Shown one piece after another: positions 1 through 7,865 of a stretch of 18,481 nucleotides of DNA. The notes under the pieces were generated by a model. The model saw only the letters and a program-made list of their open reading frames with translations. It made no database searches and was not told the DNA's origin. The position numbers were made by a program, and so were the translations under genes. This DNA is from Lachnospiraceae bacterium UBA7188. GTDB taxonomy: Bacteria > Bacillota > Clostridia > Lachnospirales > Lachnospiraceae. The stretch covers positions 1 through 18,481 of the forward strand of contig DKVC01000212.1 in assembly GCA_002490995.1 (NCBI GenBank). Reading direction: 5' to 3'. The first letter of the stretch is position 1. Every line of letters begins with the position of its first letter.

Positions 1-306
1 GTCCACTTCCTTCTCCGGGATGGGCACCCCCATTTCCTTAAGGATATCCAGCGGATCCTTTTCCTCCGGCGGCTCCTCCGTGACTTCCGGTTCCGGTGAA
101 GGTGACGCTTCTCCCGGCTTTTCTGTTGCCGTTATTTTTGTCTGCTCCGCCAGTTTATCGAATTCATCCTCCGCCTGGGACTGGTTCTCTTTCCCGGCAC
201 AGGCCACCGCTGTACAGACCAGCGCCCCTGCCAGACACAGGATGCCCGCAAGCTTCCATCCGCGGCTTCCCTGCCCTTCAGACCTGTTTTCTGCTGCCTT
301 TTTCAT
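1..306 (-). CDS. Lipoprotein, N-terminal fragment (cut by window edge)
   Basis: Open frame of 102 codons that runs off the left edge without a stop. The start ATG (304-306) is preceded by GGAGG at 317-321. The protein starts with a basic n-region, then a hydrophobic stretch (about residues 18-35) ending in an AVAC lipobox with Cys36, so it should be a lipid-anchored surface protein. After the Cys comes a charged Glu/Pro-rich linker (about residues 40-85) and then a segment reading DILKEMGVPIPEKEVD. Such a leader plus linker often precedes an extracellular enzyme domain; I have an uncertain memory of similar segments before class B sortase domains in Lachnospiraceae, but the catalytic part lies outside the window, so no function is assigned. 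It has its own promoter (442-470) and a leader of roughly 130 nt. Confidence 0.8.
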   Translation of the reverse strand, partial: MKKAAENRSEGQGSRGWKLAGILCLAGALVCTAVACAGKENQSQAEDEFDKLAEQTKITATEKPGEASPSPEPEVTEEPPEEKDPLDILKEMGVPIPEKEVD

Positions 307-441
307 ATCCTGCCATCCTCCTTCCGGCTGGCTTTTTATGAATTCCTCTGTGAAAAACTTTATATTATGTAGCTTTTCTGTCTTTCTTCACATCGGATCA
401 CTTTAGGAATTAATTTGCATCTCATAGATGTACACTTGTTT

Positions 442-470
442 ATTATAGTCATTATTGAGATTATAGTCAA
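442..470 (-). promoter_or_regulatory. SigA-type promoter for the partial lipoprotein gene
   Basis: On the minus strand, -35 TTGACT (465-470) and -10 TATAAT (442-447) are separated by exactly 17 bp (448-464). The match to the housekeeping consensus is nearly perfect. It points at the gene starting at 306 and would give a 5' leader of about 130 nt. Nothing resembling a known riboswitch was recognised in that leader. Confidence 0.75.
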
Positions 471-596
471 GTAAAAGATTATAAAAAGAAACACTTATGC
501 TGTGGTAAATTTTTGAAATGGGGGAAATCCACTGAAACGCAGTCACCTGAATAAGAGCATTTTTATTGGAATTCTGTCAGAAAATTGGTGAAAATA

Positions 597-653
597 TACA
601 AGAACAGGAAAGGGGCTGTCAGGGAAAGAATGGATTACTTTCCCCGCAGCCCC
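597..653 (-). terminator. Rho-independent terminator after the bile salt hydrolase gene
   Basis: Two-part hairpin: GGGGCTG (612-618) pairs with CAGCCCC (647-653), and inside it GGGAAAG (622-628) pairs with CTTTCCC (638-644). Read on the minus strand the stem is followed by a moderately U-rich tail (TTTCCTGTTCTTG). It lies 10 bp past the stop codon at 664. Confidence 0.75.
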
Positions 654-663
654 ATGTGAAAGC

Positions 664-1638
664 TCAGTTCTGAATCTGAATCTGCTGCTCCCGGACCATC
701 GGATATCTCACGATACTCCCGCCGTCCAGATCTTCTTTATGCATGTCTACCCCGGTAATCTGATGGTTCTCATAAGTGGTGTAGTAATAAATCCCCCTGT
801 CCGCATTACAGCAGGAAGTATAAATCGTAATCTCGTACCTGCCGTCTCCCACATTACAGCAGCCTCTCTGCTGATCTACGCTGCCCAGGATGTGGAAAAA
901 CTGGCTGATGCTTTCCGACTCCGAATCCCCGGACCTGGAGTTCATCTTCGTGAATGCTGCACGTACAAAGCGCGACTGGGAGGATAAATCCCCCGGAAGC
1001 CCCATGGCACCCATTCCCCGGCTGTAAGCACCCAGGGACAGCCTGTCCGAAAAATGGTTCTGCGGATCCTCCGGCGACAGATGCATATAGTTGTTCAGCT
1101 GGAACATCTGAGCCTCAAACGGCGGGTTATTCGTCAATACCCCCACCGGGTTCTCATACATACAGAGTCCTGTTTTCACGGATTCCAGCGTCAGGCAGCC
1201 GTCCCGCCCGGCTATCATCCAGTGAAGCTGCGCGGGCGGAAGCTTCTTATTAAAAGGAGTGTCTGTAATATTTATCTTCTCCAGCAACTGACCGGCTTCT
1301 CTCACTGTTGCGCACTGGCACAGAATCCAGGGGATCAGCTCAAACGAAGCAACATTGTCTTTGCCTGCCGCCTCCTCGCAGTAATGTGCATTTCCCACAA
1401 AGTTAAGCCCCGCCATGCCCAGGCCCTTTTCGTTGACAGCATCGTAATACAGGGGATAGCCGTCCTCCATATGCGCTGTGCCGATCATGGCATAATGGCT
1501 TTCCCGCTTTCCCGTGTTCCGGAATAGAAACGGGAAATGCCTGGGCGTTACCACAATTTCCTCTCCGTAGGAAAAGTCGTAATCCAGAGTACGTCCAAAG
1601 TAGAAATCTTTTGTCTGATAGGTTGCTGCTGTACACAT
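664..1638 (-). CDS. bsh: Choloylglycine hydrolase family, probable conjugated bile salt hydrolase
   Basis: Ntn-hydrolase that should cleave the amide bond of glycine- or taurine-conjugated bile acids in the cytoplasm. The start was set at 1638 so that the protein begins Met-Cys-Thr: the family needs Cys2 exposed as N-terminal nucleophile after Met removal. AAAGGA (1650-1655) precedes it; the longer open frame to 1710 would bury the Cys. Length is 324 aa, normal for the family. Visible active-site pieces: Cys2, Arg16 and Asp19 (FGRTLD), Asn79 (GLNF), Asn170 (GVLTNNP) and Arg223 (SRFVR), all collinear with the Clostridium perfringens enzyme; YTSC and GIYYYTTYEN motifs near the C-terminus also match. 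The loop before GLPGD reads Ser206-Arg207-Gly208. It lies 53 bp after the rRNA methyltransferase gene and is probably cotranscribed with it. Penicillin V acylase is the alternative within the family; the overall resemblance favours a bile salt hydrolase. Confidence 0.9.
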   Translation of the reverse strand: MCTAATYQTKDFYFGRTLDYDFSYGEEIVVTPRHFPFLFRNTGKRESHYAMIGTAHMEDGYPLYYDAVNEKGLGMAGLNFVGNAHYCEEAAGKDNVASFELIPWILCQCATVREAGQLLEKINITDTPFNKKLPPAQLHWMIAGRDGCLTLESVKTGLCMYENPVGVLTNNPPFEAQMFQLNNYMHLSPEDPQNHFSDRLSLGAYSRGMGAMGLPGDLSSQSRFVRAAFTKMNSRSGDSESESISQFFHILGSVDQQRGCCNVGDGRYEITIYTSCCNADRGIYYYTTYENHQITGVDMHKEDLDGGSIVRYPMVREQQIQIQN

Positions 1639-1691
1639 ACTTTTTTGTTCCTTTCTGAATAATTCAAAATACAGAAATCCTGTTTTGATTT

Positions 1692-3230
1692 TCATCTGCT
1701 CAAGAGGCACACGGTTTCAATATTTGCTGTATTCGGAAACATGTCCACGCAGCAGGCTCTCCGCACTTGATAACCGCCCTTCCGGAATTCCGCAAGATCC
1801 CTCACCAGGCTGGTAGGCTTACAGGAAATGTACACAATCTGCTCTACCCCGTAAGAAACAATCTTCGGCAGTGCCTTCGGATGGATGCCGTCCCGGGGCG
1901 GGTCAAGGATAATGAAATCCGGCTTCTCTTCAATCGTATCCAGCACCTTCAGCACATCCCCCGCAATAAAAGAACAGTTTTCCAACCCGTTCTCCTCCGC
2001 ATTCCGCACTGCCGCCTGTACTGCCTCCTCCACGATTTCCACTCCTATCACCCGACGCGCCGCGGAAGCCATCATCTGCGCAATGGTGCCGGTACCGCTG
2101 TATAAATCAAACACCACCTTATCCGGCGTCCCGTCCCCGTCGCTCCCCAGATCCCCCACATATTCCCTGGCTGTCTCGTACAGCACCTCCGCGCCGCAGG
2201 TATTTGTCTGGAAAAAGGAGAAGAGGGACACCTTAAAGCGCAGCCCCAGCAGTTCCTCATAGAAATAGTCCTGTCCATAAAGCACTCTGGTATCATCGCT
2301 GTGCACCACGTCAGCCCTGGAATCATTTACAATATGCGCAATCCCGGCAAAGTGCCCGCGCAGTTTTCCTTCCCGCTCCAATTGCAGCAGGCTCTGAAGG
2401 AACCCTTCTATGAGGGTGTCTGCCTCCCCAGGTATATTCAGAGTGTCTGCCTCCTCCGGTATATTCTGGGTGTCTGCCTCCTCCGGTATATGATTCCCCC
2501 GGTTGCCCTCTTCAATACCATTCCTTCCACATCCGTCCTGCTCTCCCCAGGGATTCTGCGAGCTCGTCACCAGGGCTGCCAGGATTTCCCCGGTACGGGA
2601 TGCCTTCCGTACCACCAGATGCCGAAGGTATCCCTCATGGCGCATCCTGTGGTAATAACGGACCGGTTTTCCGCCGGGGCAGGAGCCGAAATACGTCAGC
2701 ACCGTCTTCAGAATCAGGCTGTAATCCTCATCCACAATCCGGCACCCGTCTACAGTCACCACATCATAAAAACTGCCCCGCTTATGCATCCCCAGTGTAA
2801 GCGGACCATCCTTCATGTCATCTCCGAAAGTAAATTCCATCTTGTTCCGGTAGCCGTATACCTCCGGGCTTCCCTTTATGCCTTCCCAGCTCCAGTTTTC
2901 CTCCTGTCCCTCCAGGCATGCGTCCAGCAGGCGTTTCACCTGTTCCTCCTTCACCCTGAGCTGCTCCTCATACGGCAGGGAGAGATAGGTGCATCCTCCG
3001 CACACTCCAAAATGGGAACACGGTGCTTCCGTCTCCAGAGGTGATTTTTCAAGCACCTCCAGGAGACGGCCTTCCGCCTTCCCATTTCTCACTTTGCTGA
3101 TTCCAAGCCTGATCTTCTGGCCGGGCAGGCTGTTCTTCACGGTGACGGCACCCTCCTCTGTCAGCGCAATGCCTTTGTTCGGGAAATCCACCCGCTCTAC
3201 CGTGGCTTCATACACCTGTCCTTTCTTCAT
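1692..3230 (-). CDS. rlmD: 23S rRNA (uracil-C5)-methyltransferase, RlmD/RlmCD type
   Basis: SAM-dependent enzyme of the TrmA/RumA family that makes m5U in 23S rRNA (U1939, and in Gram-positives often also U747, hence RlmCD). 512 aa. N-terminal TRAM domain (about 1-60). [4Fe-4S] ligands Cys71, Cys77, Cys80 (CSHFGVCGGC) and Cys163, with the spacing of E. coli RumA. FQTNT at 340-344, SAM-binding DLYSGTGTIAQ at 375-385, DPPRDG at 443-448, and catalytic nucleophile Cys470 in ISCKPTSLVRDL. About 60 aa longer than usual because of a hydrophilic insertion (about residues 225-275) that contains a 9-residue tandem repeat. Its ATG is only 4 nt after the stop of the upstream small membrane protein gene, so the two are translationally close. 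The ribosome site is weak (GGGAGA), consistent with coupling. Confidence 0.93.
   Translation of the reverse strand: MKKGQVYEATVERVDFPNKGIALTEEGAVTVKNSLPGQKIRLGISKVRNGKAEGRLLEVLEKSPLETEAPCSHFGVCGGCTYLSLPYEEQLRVKEEQVKRLLDACLEGQEENWSWEGIKGSPEVYGYRNKMEFTFGDDMKDGPLTLGMHKRGSFYDVVTVDGCRIVDEDYSLILKTVLTYFGSCPGGKPVRYYHRMRHEGYLRHLVVRKASRTGEILAALVTSSQNPWGEQDGCGRNGIEEGNRGNHIPEEADTQNIPEEADTLNIPGEADTLIEGFLQSLLQLEREGKLRGHFAGIAHIVNDSRADVVHSDDTRVLYGQDYFYEELLGLRFKVSLFSFFQTNTCGAEVLYETAREYVGDLGSDGDGTPDKVVFDLYSGTGTIAQMMASAARRVIGVEIVEEAVQAAVRNAEENGLENCSFIAGDVLKVLDTIEEKPDFIILDPPRDGIHPKALPKIVSYGVEQIVYISCKPTSLVRDLAEFRKGGYQVRRACCVDMFPNTANIETVCLLSR
2416..2490 (-). repeat. 27-bp in-frame tandem repeat (about 2.8 copies) inside rlmD
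   Basis: Units begin at 2416, 2443 and 2470, each starting GTGTCTGCCTCC on the plus strand; the third is incomplete. The unit is 9 codons, giving IPEEADTQN / IPEEADTLN / IPGEADTL in the protein. Because 27 is a multiple of three, copy-number change would keep the frame. Confidence 0.85.
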
Positions 3231-3234
3231 CTGT

Positions 3235-3504
3235 TCAGTTCTCTCCCTCGTCTACGAAGAAATCATCTTCTTCGTCTTCCGTCTCTTCTTCATCCTCAAA
3301 ATCATCTTCGAACTCCTCGTCGAAGTCCTCCAGATAGCGGGGATTCAGGTAGCGGTAAACAGCGTATGCTATGGCAGCCACCGCCGTGACGGCACCGATA
3401 ATCGCCAGTACCCACAGCACTTTCTTACATTCCTTCTCCTCTTCCTTCTTGCCGAGAAGTTCATTCAGCCTTGCAATGTCAATCAGGTTCTCAATCTTAC
3501 TCAT
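3235..3504 (-). CDS. Small single-pass membrane protein with acidic tail
   Basis: 89 aa, not recognised as a named family. Residues 1-27 are a charged amphipathic segment (MSKIENLIDIARLNELLGKK), residues about 28-50 form one hydrophobic helix (VLWVLAIIGAVTAVAAIAYAV), and the last 35 residues are almost all Asp/Glu with Phe. No signal-peptidase or lipobox motif is visible, so it is probably membrane-anchored; the positive-inside rule suggests a cytoplasmic N-terminus (KKEEEKECKK), but the side of the acidic tail is uncertain. GGAGGT at 3511-3516 sets the start. It is the first gene of the run with rlmD (4 nt gap) and bsh, read from the extended -10 at 3573-3581. Function unknown; conservation of this arrangement would be the main clue. 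Confidence 0.8.
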   Translation of the reverse strand: MSKIENLIDIARLNELLGKKEEEKECKKVLWVLAIIGAVTAVAAIAYAVYRYLNPRYLEDFDEEFEDDFEDEEETEDEEDDFFVDEGEN

Positions 3505-3572
3505 GTGACTACCTCCATACCGGCAGTTTCTCTGCCTTTCATTTTCTTTTAAGCAAATTGCTCTTTCAACGT

Positions 3573-3581
3573 ATTATACCA
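3573..3581 (-). promoter_or_regulatory. Extended -10 promoter element for the 3504-to-664 gene run
   Basis: On the minus strand the sequence TGGTATAAT fits the extended -10 consensus TGnTATAAT. No good -35 box is found 17-18 bp upstream, which is typical of extended -10 promoters. It lies just past the pcrA stop codon, so the small-membrane-protein/rlmD/bsh run can start independently of pcrA. Confidence 0.55.
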
Positions 3582-3598
3582 TATTCCCTTTAAAATTA

Positions 3599-5953
3599 CT
3601 ACAATCTTTTCAATTTCGCAAAAGATGCATACATGATTTTTTGCCCGGCTTTGTCAAATTCTACTGTCACTTTGTAATCACGGGGCTCTTTATCGATATG
3701 TATGACCTTTCCTTCGCCGTACTTGACATGGGAGACTCTGTCGCCTACGCCGTAATCAATGGCCTCCGGAGCTTTGTAGGGAGCGCCTTTCGAAATCCCT
3801 GCCAGCTGGTTGAGGCTGCTGATGCCTTTTGCTATATAGGGCTTGTCAGCTTTGACCGCGGCTTTTGGACGTATGATCGCCTTCGGGCGGACCTCCCCGG
3901 CGTTTCCGCCTGTTCCTCCGATACTGCTGCCCGCTCTGCCGATGCTGCTTCCGCCTCCGTCCGCTGCGCTGTCTCCTCCAATGCTGTTTCCGCCCGCTCT
4001 TCTGCGGTTCTGTGCTCCGAATTCCCGGTCCAGCAGTTCCACCGGAATCTCAGCCACAAACCGGCTCACCTGATTGTACTGGGTCTCTCCTCTTATCATC
4101 CGCATCCTGGCACAGGTCAGGGTCAGCTCATCCTTTGCCCTGGTAATACCCACATAAGCCAGCCGCCTCTCCTCTTCCAGGTCAGAGGGATCATCCGAAC
4201 TGGCCGCCCTGTAACCGGGAAACAATCCTTCCTCCATACCTGCGAGGTATACATTGGAGAACTCCAGTCCCTTTGCGGAATGCAGTGTCATCAGCAGCAC
4301 CCGGTTGTCATCGCTGTCCACATTGTCAATGTCAGCCACCAGCGCCACTTCCTCCAGGAATTCCGTCAGGGAAGGCTCCTCATGGGACTCCTCATAGCCG
4401 GCTGCCTTGGTAATCAGCTCGTCCACGTTCCCGATTCTGTCTTCGCCGCCTTCTTCGTCGTAATCCTCCAGATAAGCCTCATACCCAATCTGCTCTATCA
4501 GCTTCCGGATCAGCTCCGACAGCTTTCCTCCATGCGCTTCTTCCCGCAGTTTACGGATCAGTTCCACAAAAGGACGAATTTTCGAGGCTGCCCTGCCCAG
4601 ACCCATAATCTCGTCCGCCCGCTCCAGCGCTTCGTAAAACCCAATGCCGTAAGCTGACGCAAAATCCCCCACCTTCTCCAGCGTCGCATTTCCGATACCT
4701 CGTCTGGGCACATTGAGGATACGCCTCACCGCCACATCGTCACGTCCGCTGTCTATGGTTTTCAGATAGGCCAGAATGTCTTTGATTTCCATCCTGGAAT
4801 AAAAATTGGTGCCTCCCACTACATTATATGGTATCCCCTCCATAATCATTCGCTCTTCCAGGAGACGTGCCTGAGCGTTGGTGCGGAAGAGCACTGCGCA
4901 CTCCTTATAGTCGGAGCCTTCCTTCTGCACCTTCTGACAGATATCGTCCGCAATATACTCCGCTTCCTCATATGCGGTGTCAAACTGGCGCAGACGCACC
5001 TTCACACCGCCGTTCCTGCCTGTCCACAGAGCTTTTTCCTTCCGGCCCGTATTATTTCGGATCACTGCGTTGGCGACATCCAGAATGGTCTGGGTGGAAC
5101 GGTAGTTCTGCTCCAGTTTGATTGCCATCGCCTCGGGAAAAAATTTTTCGAAATCCAGAATATTCCGGATATTCGCTCCCCTGAATTTATAGATGGACTG
5201 GTCGTCGTCACCCACCACGCAGAGGTTCCTGTATTTCTGCGCCAGCAGCCGTACCAGCTCAAACTGCGCTGTATTGGTATCCTGATACTCGTCCACCATG
5301 ATATACTGGAAGCGCTCCTGGTAAGAATCCAGCACTTCCGGGCAATTGCGGAACAGTTCCACCGTCTTCACGATGATATCGTCGAAATCCAGGGCATTAT
5401 TCTTCTGCAGGGTATCCTGGTATTCCCTGTAGACCTTTGCCTGGATAGCTTTATTGTAATCCCCGGCCACGGCAGCATCCCGTTCAAACTGCTCCACGGT
5501 AACCAGTTCATCCTTCGCAGAGGAAACGACGCCCATCAGCTCACGTTCCCTGTACTTCCCGGGATCCAGGTTCAGATACTTGATAATCCCCTTCATCACA
5601 GTCTTCTGGTCATCCGTGTCGTAGATTGTAAAATTATTGCCATAGCCGATTCTGTCGATATAGCGCCGCAGGATACGCACGCAGGTGGAATGGAAGGTGG
5701 CGACCCACACCTGCCCCGCGCCGAGCTCCACCAGCCTGTCCACTCTCTCCCGCATTTCCCCCGCCGCCTTATTGGTAAAGGTAATTGCGAGAATATTCCA
5801 GGGCTTTACTCCCATCTCATCAATCAGGTAGGCAATCCGATGGGTGAGCACTCTGGTTTTGCCGCTTCCGGCTCCCGCCAGCAGCAGCAGCGGGCCTTCC
5901 GTATGAAGCACCGCCTCCTTTTGTTCCTTATTTAATGTATCATATATACTCAT
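3599..5953 (-). CDS. pcrA: ATP-dependent DNA helicase PcrA/UvrD family
   Basis: Superfamily 1A 3'-5' helicase for repair, replication restart and transcription-coupled processes. 784 aa from MSIYDTLNKEQ. Motifs: Walker A AGAGSGKTR (26-34), DEYQDTN (221-227), GDDDQSIYKFRGA (248-260), QNYRST (282-287), then TLHSAKGLEF and AYVGITRAKDELTL in the second RecA half. After an unusually Gly/Ser/Ala-rich linker (roughly residues 645-695, with repeated SIG motifs) there is the C-terminal Tudor-like domain (YGVGDRVSHVKYGEGKV), which in Bacillus PcrA contacts RNA polymerase. Start choice: ATG 5953 has AAGGGGGG 4 nt upstream and matches the usual N-terminus; ATG 5968 (adding MKGGY) has GGGAGG 4 nt upstream and is a real alternative. 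The open frame extends further to 6070 but that part has no family resemblance. Confidence 0.95.
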   Translation of the reverse strand: MSIYDTLNKEQKEAVLHTEGPLLLLAGAGSGKTRVLTHRIAYLIDEMGVKPWNILAITFTNKAAGEMRERVDRLVELGAGQVWVATFHSTCVRILRRYIDRIGYGNNFTIYDTDDQKTVMKGIIKYLNLDPGKYRERELMGVVSSAKDELVTVEQFERDAAVAGDYNKAIQAKVYREYQDTLQKNNALDFDDIIVKTVELFRNCPEVLDSYQERFQYIMVDEYQDTNTAQFELVRLLAQKYRNLCVVGDDDQSIYKFRGANIRNILDFEKFFPEAMAIKLEQNYRSTQTILDVANAVIRNNTGRKEKALWTGRNGGVKVRLRQFDTAYEEAEYIADDICQKVQKEGSDYKECAVLFRTNAQARLLEERMIMEGIPYNVVGGTNFYSRMEIKDILAYLKTIDSGRDDVAVRRILNVPRRGIGNATLEKVGDFASAYGIGFYEALERADEIMGLGRAASKIRPFVELIRKLREEAHGGKLSELIRKLIEQIGYEAYLEDYDEEGGEDRIGNVDELITKAAGYEESHEEPSLTEFLEEVALVADIDNVDSDDNRVLLMTLHSAKGLEFSNVYLAGMEEGLFPGYRAASSDDPSDLEEERRLAYVGITRAKDELTLTCARMRMIRGETQYNQVSRFVAEIPVELLDREFGAQNRRRAGGNSIGGDSAADGGGSSIGRAGSSIGGTGGNAGEVRPKAIIRPKAAVKADKPYIAKGISSLNQLAGISKGAPYKAPEAIDYGVGDRVSHVKYGEGKVIHIDKEPRDYKVTVEFDKAGQKIMYASFAKLKRL

Positions 5954-6114
5954 GTATCCCCCCTTCATCTGTCCTCCCGGTAGCTGCTGCAGTTCAGCCT
6001 GTCTGCGGCAAGGCTTTCCATCTTTTCCTTCTCCGGAATCGCCAGGCACTTTGCATCTGCTATGCACCATTGCCTCCCACGGTCATTACCGGCATTGTTT
6101 CCGGTTCAATCACC

Positions 6115-6398
6115 GCATTCACTGCCGGCATTACTTCAATTCCAACCCTACAGCCATTCCCTACAGTGCTCCCGGTCCAGTCGCCGCATTCACTGTCGGC
6201 ATTATTTCAATTCCAACCCTACAGCCACTCCCTACAGTGCTCCCTGTCCAATCGGCGCATTCACTGCCGGCATTAATTCAATTCCAACCCTACAGTCACT
6301 CCCTGCAGTGCTTCCGGTCCAGTCGCCGCATTCACTGCCGGCATTGCTTCAATTCCAACCCTGCAGCCATTCCCTGCATTTCTCCCTGTCCAGTCCCG
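6115..6398. repeat. Four tandem 71-bp repeats between the SPFH gene and pcrA
   Basis: Units begin at 6115, 6186, 6257 and 6328, each opening GCATTCACTG and containing TTCAATTCCAACCCT; the period is exactly 71 bp. Inside each unit the octamer CCCTACAG (or CCCTGCAG) occurs as a close pair. A degenerate partial copy is visible before the array (about 6084-6114). 71 is not a multiple of three, and no unit has a stop on the plus strand, so all three plus frames stay open; this is a by-product of the repeat and not evidence for a protein. The array occupies most of the 474-bp gap (5954-6427) between two minus-strand genes, so it would be transcribed if the SPFH transcript reads on. The rest of the gap shows no clear promoter or terminator. 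Confidence 0.85.
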
Positions 6399-6427
6399 CG
6401 GTCATTTCCGGCTGTCCACGGCCACCG

Positions 6428-7825
6428 CTACACTCTGTCACGTTCGTCAAAGACATCCCCGCATTCCGGACAGAACTTCGGAGGATGAGAAGGGTCTTCC
6501 GGTTCCCACCCGCATTTGTCACATCTGTACACCGGTGCGCCTTCCGGTCTTCTGGCGCCGCAGTTGGTGCAGAATTTACCCTGGTTCACGGCACCGCAGC
6601 TGCAGGTCCATCCTGCTTCGGCAGGCTTGGGGCTTCCGCATTCCATACAGAATTTACCGCGATTATCGGTATGTCCGCATTTACAGGTCCACCCGGGTAC
6701 ACCGCCGTTTCCCGCTGCGCCTGCATTCCCGCCCCGGTTCCCGGCAGCCTGTCCTGCCCCCATGGTCCCGGCTGCCTGGCCCTGCCCGGTTCCCATCGGA
6801 TTCCCGGCTGCCTGGTTCTGGGCCGCCCCCAATGCAAACAGTGATGCGGCGTCCATTCCTCCGGCTGTATTTGCCATATTCATACCCGCAAAGGCCATCA
6901 TGGGACCGGCTGCTGTATTGGATGCCGCTGCCTTCATGGCTTCTGCCTGAGCACCCACCAGAGTGGCTGCAGCCATATTTGCATTGCGCAATGTGGCCGT
7001 TGTCTGGAGCTCGCTGATCTTCTTTGAGATATCCTCCGGCATGGAGGGCGGGTTCATGGTCATGCTGACCACCACGATGCCCCGCAGCTTCTCCCATTTA
7101 TTGGACAATTCCGCATTGACCGCATCCACCAGCTCTGTCACATGATACGGAATATCGGATACACGTACACGGAGCCTGCTGATTTTCCCCAATGCGGGCT
7201 GCATTGCCGTCATCAGTTCCGCTTTCATCTGATTCTGGATCTCGCCGCGGCTGTAGGTATCCGCCACATTCCCGCACACATTCTGATAGAACAGCAGCGG
7301 GTCCGCCAGGCGGAAGGAATAGGAACCGTTGCAGCGGATGCTCACATCCATATCCAGTCCGATATTATCGTCTATGTAGCGGAAAGGAATCGGGGTCGCC
7401 GTACCGTAGAGATTATTCATGATTTCCTTTGTGTTAAAGTAATACACCCTCTGATCCTTACCCGCATTGCCTCCGAATGCAAAACGCTTTCCGATGGCTT
7501 TAAAGGTATTTTTGATATTTTCCCCCAGATCCCCGTAAAACAGACTGGGCTCTGTGGAATTTTCGTATACAAATTCCCCGGCTTCCGCACAGAACTCCAC
7601 GATACCGCCCTGCTCCACGATGATCATACACTGTCCCTCGTTGACAGCCACAATGGAACCGTTGGAAATGATGTTGTCCGTGCCCTTGTTATTGCGGTTG
7701 TTCGCTTTCTTCCTGCCCTTCGCCACCAGGATATCGTTTGAGAGGGCATCACAGTAAAAGTACTCCCTCCACTGCTCCGCCATCATTGAGCCAATGGCAT
7801 CCTTTGCCGCCTTGATCAGTCCCAT
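6428..7825 (-). CDS. SPFH-domain protein with three C-terminal zinc ribbons (virion-core-protein-like, YdjI-type)
   Basis: 465 aa. N-terminal part (about 1-290) resembles the bacterial SPFH family annotated as virion core protein-like: MGLIKAAKDAIGSMM start, an SPFH core (about 50-260) and a short helical end. Then an Ala/Gly/Met/Gln-rich linker (about 290-378). The C-terminus has three Cys4 zinc ribbons: C381/C383/C393/C396, C408/C410/C419/C422, and a rubredoxin-like C435/C438/C452/C455. There is no obvious transmembrane helix; family members are thought to associate with membranes or form large oligomers, but the biochemical role is not established. GGAGGAG lies upstream of ATG 7825. It has its own promoter (7866-7894) and is divergent from an XRE-like regulator gene across a short region with a perfect dyad. 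Domain calls are confident, function is not. Confidence 0.85.
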   Translation of the reverse strand: MGLIKAAKDAIGSMMAEQWREYFYCDALSNDILVAKGRKKANNRNNKGTDNIISNGSIVAVNEGQCMIIVEQGGIVEFCAEAGEFVYENSTEPSLFYGDLGENIKNTFKAIGKRFAFGGNAGKDQRVYYFNTKEIMNNLYGTATPIPFRYIDDNIGLDMDVSIRCNGSYSFRLADPLLFYQNVCGNVADTYSRGEIQNQMKAELMTAMQPALGKISRLRVRVSDIPYHVTELVDAVNAELSNKWEKLRGIVVVSMTMNPPSMPEDISKKISELQTTATLRNANMAAATLVGAQAEAMKAAASNTAAGPMMAFAGMNMANTAGGMDAASLFALGAAQNQAAGNPMGTGQGQAAGTMGAGQAAGNRGGNAGAAGNGGVPGWTCKCGHTDNRGKFCMECGSPKPAEAGWTCSCGAVNQGKFCTNCGARRPEGAPVYRCDKCGWEPEDPSHPPKFCPECGDVFDERDRV

Positions 7826-7865
7826 CTCTTTCTCCTCCGATCGATTATGATTTTATACTTTCTCT

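Larger units (their letters stand above)
307..663. other. Intergenic region, 357 bp
   Basis: No open frame with a ribosome site was found here. It holds the leader and promoter of the left-hand lipoprotein gene (up to 470), an AT-rich stretch (about 470-600) with nothing recognised, and the terminator hairpin of the bile salt hydrolase gene (612-653). Confidence 0.6.

Noticed and set aside
1639..1710. Longer N-terminus for the bile salt hydrolase
   Set aside because: It would bury the Cys nucleophile that must be residue 2, and it runs into the rlmD stop region.
3641..4657. 338-codon plus-strand open frame
   Set aside because: Antisense shadow of pcrA; no resemblance to a protein family.
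6115..6398. CRISPR array
   Set aside because: Units are contiguous 71-bp repeats with no unique spacers, and no cas gene is in the window.
5935..6844. Overlapping plus-strand open frames of 110-260 codons across the 71-bp repeats and the end of the SPFH gene
   Set aside because: All three plus frames are open because the repeat unit lacks stops and its length is not a multiple of three. There is no ribosome site or family resemblance, and the right part is antisense to a clear gene.
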